Source of the DNA: an uncultured Eubacteriales bacterium
Lineage (GTDB): Bacteria; Bacillota; Clostridia; Oscillospirales; Acutalibacteraceae
Length of the DNA: 8,612 nt
Assembly: GCA_934444695.1 (NCBI GenBank)
Contig: CAKSDF010000081.1
Location: 1 to 8,612 of the forward strand
Direction: 5' to 3'
The stretch's first letter is position 1, and every line of letters starts with the position of its first letter. The position numbers were made by a program, and so were the translations under genes. Of this stretch, positions 5,548-8,612 are shown one piece after another. A model generated the notes under the pieces. The model made no database searches. It saw nothing but the letters and a program-made list of their open reading frames with translations, and had not been told where the DNA came from.

Positions 5548-6360
5548 ATGGACATAACAAAAGAGATAAAACAAATCGAATACAACGGAAAGGTCGCATA
5601 CCTTAAACCCATGCTCATCGAAAAGGCGGTGGACGGCCGTCCCTTTAAAAAGCGCCCGACAATTCTCGTGCTGCCCGGCGGGGGATACGGTTTTGTGTCG
5701 GACAGAGAGGGCGAGCCGGTGGCGCGATATTTTAACGCCGAGGGCTTCAACTGCTTTGTGCTTCGATATACCATAAATCAGGGAGAGGCCTGCTTTCCCG
5801 CGCCCCTTTATCAGGCGGCAAAGGCTATGGAATATATCCGTAAAAACTGCGATGAGTTTAATGTCGATCCGTCGAGGGTGTTTGTCATAGGGTTTTCGGC
5901 CGGCGGGCATCTTGCGGCGTGGCTTTCAAACGGTTGCGGCAGCGATCTTGCAAAGAGTCTTGAAATTGACGAGACCCTTTCCAAACCTAACGGTCAGGTG
6001 CTTTGCTATCCGGTCATAACAAACGAAAAAGGCCTTGCAAACGAAGGGTCATTTGTCAATCTTTTCGGCTGTGAGGATTTTCGCGAAAGGCCCGAGCTTC
6101 CCGACCTTTCCTGCGAGAAGATGGTCACAAAAAATTCCCCGCCCGCATTTATCTGGCAGACGGTGGACGACGATATTGTCCCTTCGGAAAATTCGCTCAT
6201 TATGGCCTTGGCGCTTAAAAAGGCAGGGGTGCCTTTCGAGCTTCATATGTATGAGAGCGGACCCCACGGACTGTCGGTTTGCAACGAGACCAGCGAGATG
6301 GTGTCGAAGGAATGTGAAGGCTGGAAAAAGCTTTGCGTTGACTTTTTGAAGAGATTGTGA
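5548..6360 (+). CDS. Alpha/beta hydrolase, acetylesterase/lipase-like
   Basis: The 270-residue product is a serine hydrolase of the alpha/beta fold, closest in pattern to the BD-FAE / acetyl-xylan-esterase-like group. The oxyanion-hole motif LPGGGYGFVS lies at residues 42-51, the nucleophile elbow GFSAGGH gives Ser117, the acid is probably Asp208 in QTVDDDIVP, and the base is His240 in SGPHGL. No signal peptide or membrane segment is visible, so it should act in the cytoplasm, perhaps removing acetyl groups from imported sugars or other small esters; the substrate is inference. AAGGTG (5535-5540) sits 7 nt before the ATG. The length is complete for the family. It seems to be transcribed alone, from the promoter behind the XRE terminator. 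The last codons appear to contain the ssrA promoter. Confidence 0.9.
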   Translation: MDITKEIKQIEYNGKVAYLKPMLIEKAVDGRPFKKRPTILVLPGGGYGFVSDREGEPVARYFNAEGFNCFVLRYTINQGEACFPAPLYQAAKAMEYIRKNCDEFNVDPSRVFVIGFSAGGHLAAWLSNGCGSDLAKSLEIDETLSKPNGQVLCYPVITNEKGLANEGSFVNLFGCEDFRERPELPDLSCEKMVTKNSPPAFIWQTVDDDIVPSENSLIMALALKKAGVPFELHMYESGPHGLSVCNETSEMVSKECEGWKKLCVDFLKRL

Positions 6361-6366
6361 GATAAT
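6338..6366 (+). promoter_or_regulatory. Likely ssrA promoter inside the hydrolase 3' end
   Basis: TTGACT (6338-6343, 5 of 6) and GATAAT (6361-6366, 5 of 6) are 17 nt apart; the -35 overlaps codons for Val-Asp-Phe and the -10 starts on the base after the stop. The start would be near 6373, giving a precursor with about 73 extra 5' nt that RNase P would remove. A closer alternative, TTGCAT (6415) with TATATG (6435), has only a 14-nt spacer. Confidence 0.5.
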
Positions 6367-6369
6367 ATA

Positions 6370-6403
6370 CCTTGCAAAGGGGAAAAAACTCTTTTTTGCA
6401 AGG
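6370..6403 (+). terminator. Hairpin between hydrolase and ssrA, weak terminator or leader structure
   Basis: CCTTGCAAA (6370-6378) pairs perfectly with TTTGCAAGG (6395-6403). Only TTTAT follows, so as a terminator it would be weak. The same 5' arm, TGCAAAG (6373-6379), can instead pair with CTTTGCA (6413-6419), giving two exclusive folds in the pre-tmRNA leader. Confidence 0.4.
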
Positions 6404-6445
6404 TTTATCCTGCTTTGCATGGCATAAGAATTCCTATATGCATAT

Positions 6446-6793
6446 GGGGGCGTAAAGGCTTCGACGGGGATTCGGAACCGAGATAAGCGAGCAGCGTTGC
6501 GGACACGCTTTAAACGCCGTAACTTTAAAATTAAACGACAACAATACTGTTGCCTACGCTGCTTAATTAAGCAGCCGTCTTTACCCGAAGTACCGCGGTC
6601 GGGATAAAGGCGTCGATTAGCGGTGAACGTAAGTCGGTATGTGCCTCGAACCGGCTTATGAATAAGAGGCTACCGAGTCTTTCAGCCTGCCGTTTGGCGG
6701 GAAGATGAGGGAATTTTAAATAAACGACTGCGCTCGGAGAAGGTTTTGGGAAAGAGTTTTCGGACACGGGTTCGATTCCCGTCGCCTCCACCA
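6446..6793 (+). ncRNA. ssrA: Transfer-messenger RNA (tmRNA, 10Sa RNA)
   Basis: tmRNA with SmpB rescues stalled ribosomes and tags the nascent chain for proteolysis. The 5' signature starts GGGGGCGTAAAGGCTTCGAC, and the 3' end has the T-arm ACGGG-TTCGATT-CCCGT (6766-6782) and encoded CCA (6791-6793). The acceptor stem pairs GGGGGCG (6446-6452) with CGCCTCC (6783-6789), with one G-U pair. The tag frame ends at TAA 6564-6566; after the conserved TAACTTTA the resume codon is probably AAA at 6528, giving KLNDNNTVAYAA after the non-encoded Ala. The resume point is inferred. The stop lies in the palindrome GCTGCTTAATTAAGCAGC (6558-6575), which is helix 5. CTTTACCCGA (6579-6588) pairs with 6599-6609 as a later pseudoknot stem. 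The 348-nt length is normal for a one-piece tmRNA. Confidence 0.97.
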
Positions 6794-6797
6794 ATTC

Positions 6798-6828
6798 AAA
6801 AGCCGCTTAAACAGCGGCTTTTCTTTTA
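6798..6828 (+). terminator. Intrinsic terminator of ssrA
   Basis: AAAAGCCGCT (6798-6807) pairs perfectly with AGCGGCTTTT (6813-6822) around the loop TAAAC, and a T-rich tail TTTTCTTTT follows. It starts 5 nt after the CCA end. Confidence 0.92.
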
Positions 6829-6888
6829 TTTATGCGGGTTTCAGCGATTTTTAAGAATAGAATTATATTTCTAAAACAATATAATTAT

Positions 6889-6932
6889 TGCACACGCAAC
6901 AGAAAAAGTGCACACGAAAATGCACACGAAAG
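6889..6932 (+). repeat. Three TGCACACG direct repeats downstream of ssrA
   Basis: TGCACACG occurs at 6889, 6909 and 6921. The last two are tandem 12-mers, TGCACACGAAAA and TGCACACGAAAG; the first is TGCACACGCAAC. The offsets are 20 and 12 bp. They could be arm-type binding sites left by an element that integrated at ssrA, or another protein's binding sites; neither is shown. Confidence 0.6.
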
Positions 6933-7119
6933 AACAAGCCGCCACAGTTGCAGCCCTTTTTCAGATCGGTTTTTGTTAACAGCCTGTGAGGCTTTCTGAG
7001 AGTTAAATACGTTTTCAATGTGTGAAATATCTGTTGGTGTATTGAAGCGAGAAAATCGGAATTATTCCATAAGGAATTTTGAACCTGTGAAAGAATTGAA
7101 TCTCGGGTCTGTCAAGCGG

Positions 7120-7148
7120 TTGTTTTTTATCAATAATTGTGTTAATAT
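7120..7148 (+). promoter_or_regulatory. Possible promoter of the protease lipoprotein
   Basis: TTGTTT (7120-7125, 3 of 6) and TAATAT (7143-7148, 4 of 6) lie 17 nt apart, and TG at 7140-7141 makes an extended -10. It is weak by hexamer match, and the predicted start is at about 7155, at the edge of the ribosome binding site. A start further upstream is possible. Confidence 0.35.
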
Positions 7149-7168
7149 GACCAAAAGGAGGCGGCGAA

Positions 7169-8612
7169 ATGATAAAGAAAATAATGTGCGCTTTTTTGGC
7201 GCTTTCGGTGACTTTGTCGGGCTGTGTTTTGACCGATGTTTTTTCTTCGGCCGAACGGTCGGACGGCACTTTTGAGGAAATTTCAATGCTCGAGAAATAT
7301 GACGGACGAAGCGCCGGCATCATTACCCCCGTCAGGGATCAGGGAGACAGCAATCTTTGTTGGGCCTATTCATCTTCGTCGGCATCCGAGGCAAGCGTTT
7401 TAAAAAACGGGCTTACCGATAAATCCCAAAGCGAGTTTTATCTCAATCCCGTCGCCACGGCATACAGGGCTTTTAAAAGGACCTCCGACCCTCTCGGAAA
7501 CACGGGGGGAGATTGGCAAAGCGCCGATTATATGAAGGCTGCGGGAAATCCTTTAAAGGCGGTCAAGCTTTTTTCCATGTGGTGGGGGCCCACCGAAAGC
7601 ACTTCTGCGGCGGCAGATCCCTTTGAAAATCCTTCTTTCCGCTTTGAAAACGGGTTTTATATTCCCGAAAAGGACGATCTCGACGAATATATCGCCGACA
7701 TAAAGGAGGCCGTGGCAAAATACGGCGCTGTGACCTTTCAGTATAACAACGTCAGAGAGGCAGAGTATTACAATCCGAGAGCCGAAAAGGGCTCGGACAG
7801 CTTTCCCCACGCCTGCACCGTCATCGGTTGGGACGATACCATAAAGGCCGACAGATTTTCTCCATCGGAGGCAGGCAGAGACGGCGGCTGGCTTGTGAAA
7901 AACAGCTACCGCTCCCTTGAATATTTCTGGCTTTCCTACGAAAACACAAGTTCGTGCGTTTACGCTTTTACCTATGCGCCCGCCGAAAAATACGATTATA
8001 ACTATTATTACGACGGCAATTTGGATGACTTTTCCATTCGAAACGACAAGACGGCGGCAAATGTTTTTGAGGCCAAAAAGGGCGGAGAAAACGGAAAAAC
8101 CGAGGTGCTTAGGGCGGTTAACGCCGCCGTGCAGGGGGAGAACATTACCGTCAAAGCCGAAATTTATACAGACCTTGACGATCCCTTTTCGGAAAACAGG
8201 AATGTTCCCACAGCGGGAGGAAAGCTTGCCGCATCGGTGCAAAAAACCTTTGACCACGGCGGATATGTCACCCTTGAGCTTGAAAAAAGCGTGCCTCTTG
8301 AAAAAGGAAGCTTCTTTTCGGTCATAATCCGCGTGGAAAACCCAAAAGGCAACGCCAAGATCGTCACGGCCTATAAGGATCTTATGACCCTTTCTTATGC
8401 GGGAGAGAATTTTTCAAAGCTTTCAAACTGCGTCGGCCGCATAAAGGCTTTCACAAAGCTTGAGGACGGCAAAGACGAGCTTTCGGGAAATTTCACAAAT
8501 CTTATAATTCCCGTGCGGTTTGCCGACGAGGAGGAATATATACACGACATATACGGCTCGGCCGACGTGCTGACCATTATGGACAATTCCTATAATTCCG
8601 CCGAATACAGCG
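7169..8612 (+). CDS. Lipoprotein C1-family (papain-like) cysteine protease with lectin-like domain, 3'-truncated
   Basis: AGGAGG (7156-7161) lies 7 nt before the ATG. The frame is open for 481 codons to the window edge. Residues 1-19 are a lipoprotein signal (MIKKIMCAFLALSVTLSGC) with lipobox LSGC, so Cys19 should be lipidated and the protein held outside the membrane. From residue 51 a papain fold begins directly, with no long prodomain: oxyanion Gln58 and nucleophile Cys64 in RDQGDSNLCWAYS, His214 in FPHACTVIGWDD, and Asn245 in WLVKNSY, where papains usually have NSW. A lectin-like domain typical of clostridial C1 proteases follows, about residues 278-425 (YYYDGNLDDF, AVQGENITVKAEIYTDL, KGSFFSVIIRVEN). 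From about residue 440 a new segment, FTNLIIPVRFADEEEYI, resembles the start of another extracellular domain. It probably degrades external proteins or peptides. The protease assignment is firm; the substrate is unknown. Confidence 0.9.
   Translation, partial: MIKKIMCAFLALSVTLSGCVLTDVFSSAERSDGTFEEISMLEKYDGRSAGIITPVRDQGDSNLCWAYSSSSASEASVLKNGLTDKSQSEFYLNPVATAYRAFKRTSDPLGNTGGDWQSADYMKAAGNPLKAVKLFSMWWGPTESTSAAADPFENPSFRFENGFYIPEKDDLDEYIADIKEAVAKYGAVTFQYNNVREAEYYNPRAEKGSDSFPHACTVIGWDDTIKADRFSPSEAGRDGGWLVKNSYRSLEYFWLSYENTSSCVYAFTYAPAEKYDYNYYYDGNLDDFSIRNDKTAANVFEAKKGGENGKTEVLRAVNAAVQGENITVKAEIYTDLDDPFSENRNVPTAGGKLAASVQKTFDHGGYVTLELEKSVPLEKGSFFSVIIRVENPKGNAKIVTAYKDLMTLSYAGENFSKLSNCVGRIKAFTKLEDGKDELSGNFTNLIIPVRFADEEEYIHDIYGSADVLTIMDNSYNSAEYS

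Larger units (their letters stand above)
6829..7168. other. Gene-free stretch between ssrA and the protease gene
   Basis: About 340 nt without a convincing gene. It holds AT-rich sequence to about 6888, three TGCACACG repeats (6889-6932), a small hairpin AGCCT-GTG-AGGCT (6981-6993), another ATTCC-ATAA-GGAAT (7064-7077), and the promoter of the protease gene. I see no riboswitch or RNA gene. Confidence 0.6.

Noticed and set aside
6567..6794. Minus-strand 75-codon frame starting MVEATGIEPVSEN
   Set aside because: It is the complement of the tmRNA 3' half. ATGIEP-type peptides are a well-known false gene produced by reading the T-arm and acceptor stem backwards.
7553..8257. Minus-strand frame of 234 codons
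   Set aside because: It lies wholly inside the protease gene, which has a ribosome binding site, lipobox and intact catalytic motifs. The antisense product shows no recognisable domain.
1..8612. CRISPR array, insertion sequence or tRNA gene
   Set aside because: No regularly spaced repeats with unique spacers, no transposase or terminal inverted repeats, and no tRNA cloverleaf apart from the tRNA-like part of the tmRNA.

Overview
The window looks like chromosomal DNA from a Gram-positive anaerobe of class Clostridia, most likely an uncultured gut member of the Oscillospirales/Ruminococcaceae type. The reasons are the dnaX-ybaB-recR order, strong AGGAGG-type ribosome binding sites, SigA-like promoters (several with an extended -10), intrinsic hairpin-plus-T-run terminators, and a lipoprotein papain-family protease typical of gut Clostridia. 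The taxonomic placement below class level is inference.

Layout. Positions 2-2572 hold the 3' nine-tenths or more of dnaX (clamp-loader tau subunit), with a very long low-complexity linker. A near-consensus promoter directly behind its stop drives ybaB (2689-3042) and recR (3046-3648), which are 3 nt apart. A 136-nt gap with a strong hairpin and a separate promoter leads to smpB (3791-4258), which ends in a textbook terminator. Together these form a conserved replication, repair and ribosome-rescue block.

Next comes a small accessory-looking module. An unrecognised 185-residue protein with a glycine zipper (minus strand, 4474-5031) is divergent from a 96-residue XRE-type repressor (5147-5437). 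They share a 115-bp intergenic region carrying back-to-back promoters and two palindromes. A terminator/promoter overlap then leads to an alpha/beta hydrolase of the esterase type (5548-6360).

The tmRNA gene ssrA (6446-6793), functional partner of SmpB, follows with its own terminator. Its likely promoter lies inside the end of the hydrolase gene. A 375-nt gene-free stretch with three TGCACACG repeats separates ssrA from a long gene that runs off the right edge (7169-8612). That gene encodes a lipoprotein with a papain-like (C1) cysteine protease domain, a lectin-like domain, and the beginning of what may be a second domain.

How the genes work together: DnaX loads the sliding clamp, YbaB and RecR belong to the nucleoid and RecFOR repair functions, and SmpB with ssrA RNA rescues stalled ribosomes. 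The XRE/glycine-zipper pair, hydrolase and protease show no obvious link to these and look like accessory genes placed around the smpB-ssrA neighbourhood. The most interesting items are the divergent XRE/glycine-zipper pair, a possible gamma-producing frameshift site in dnaX, and the multidomain protease lipoprotein.
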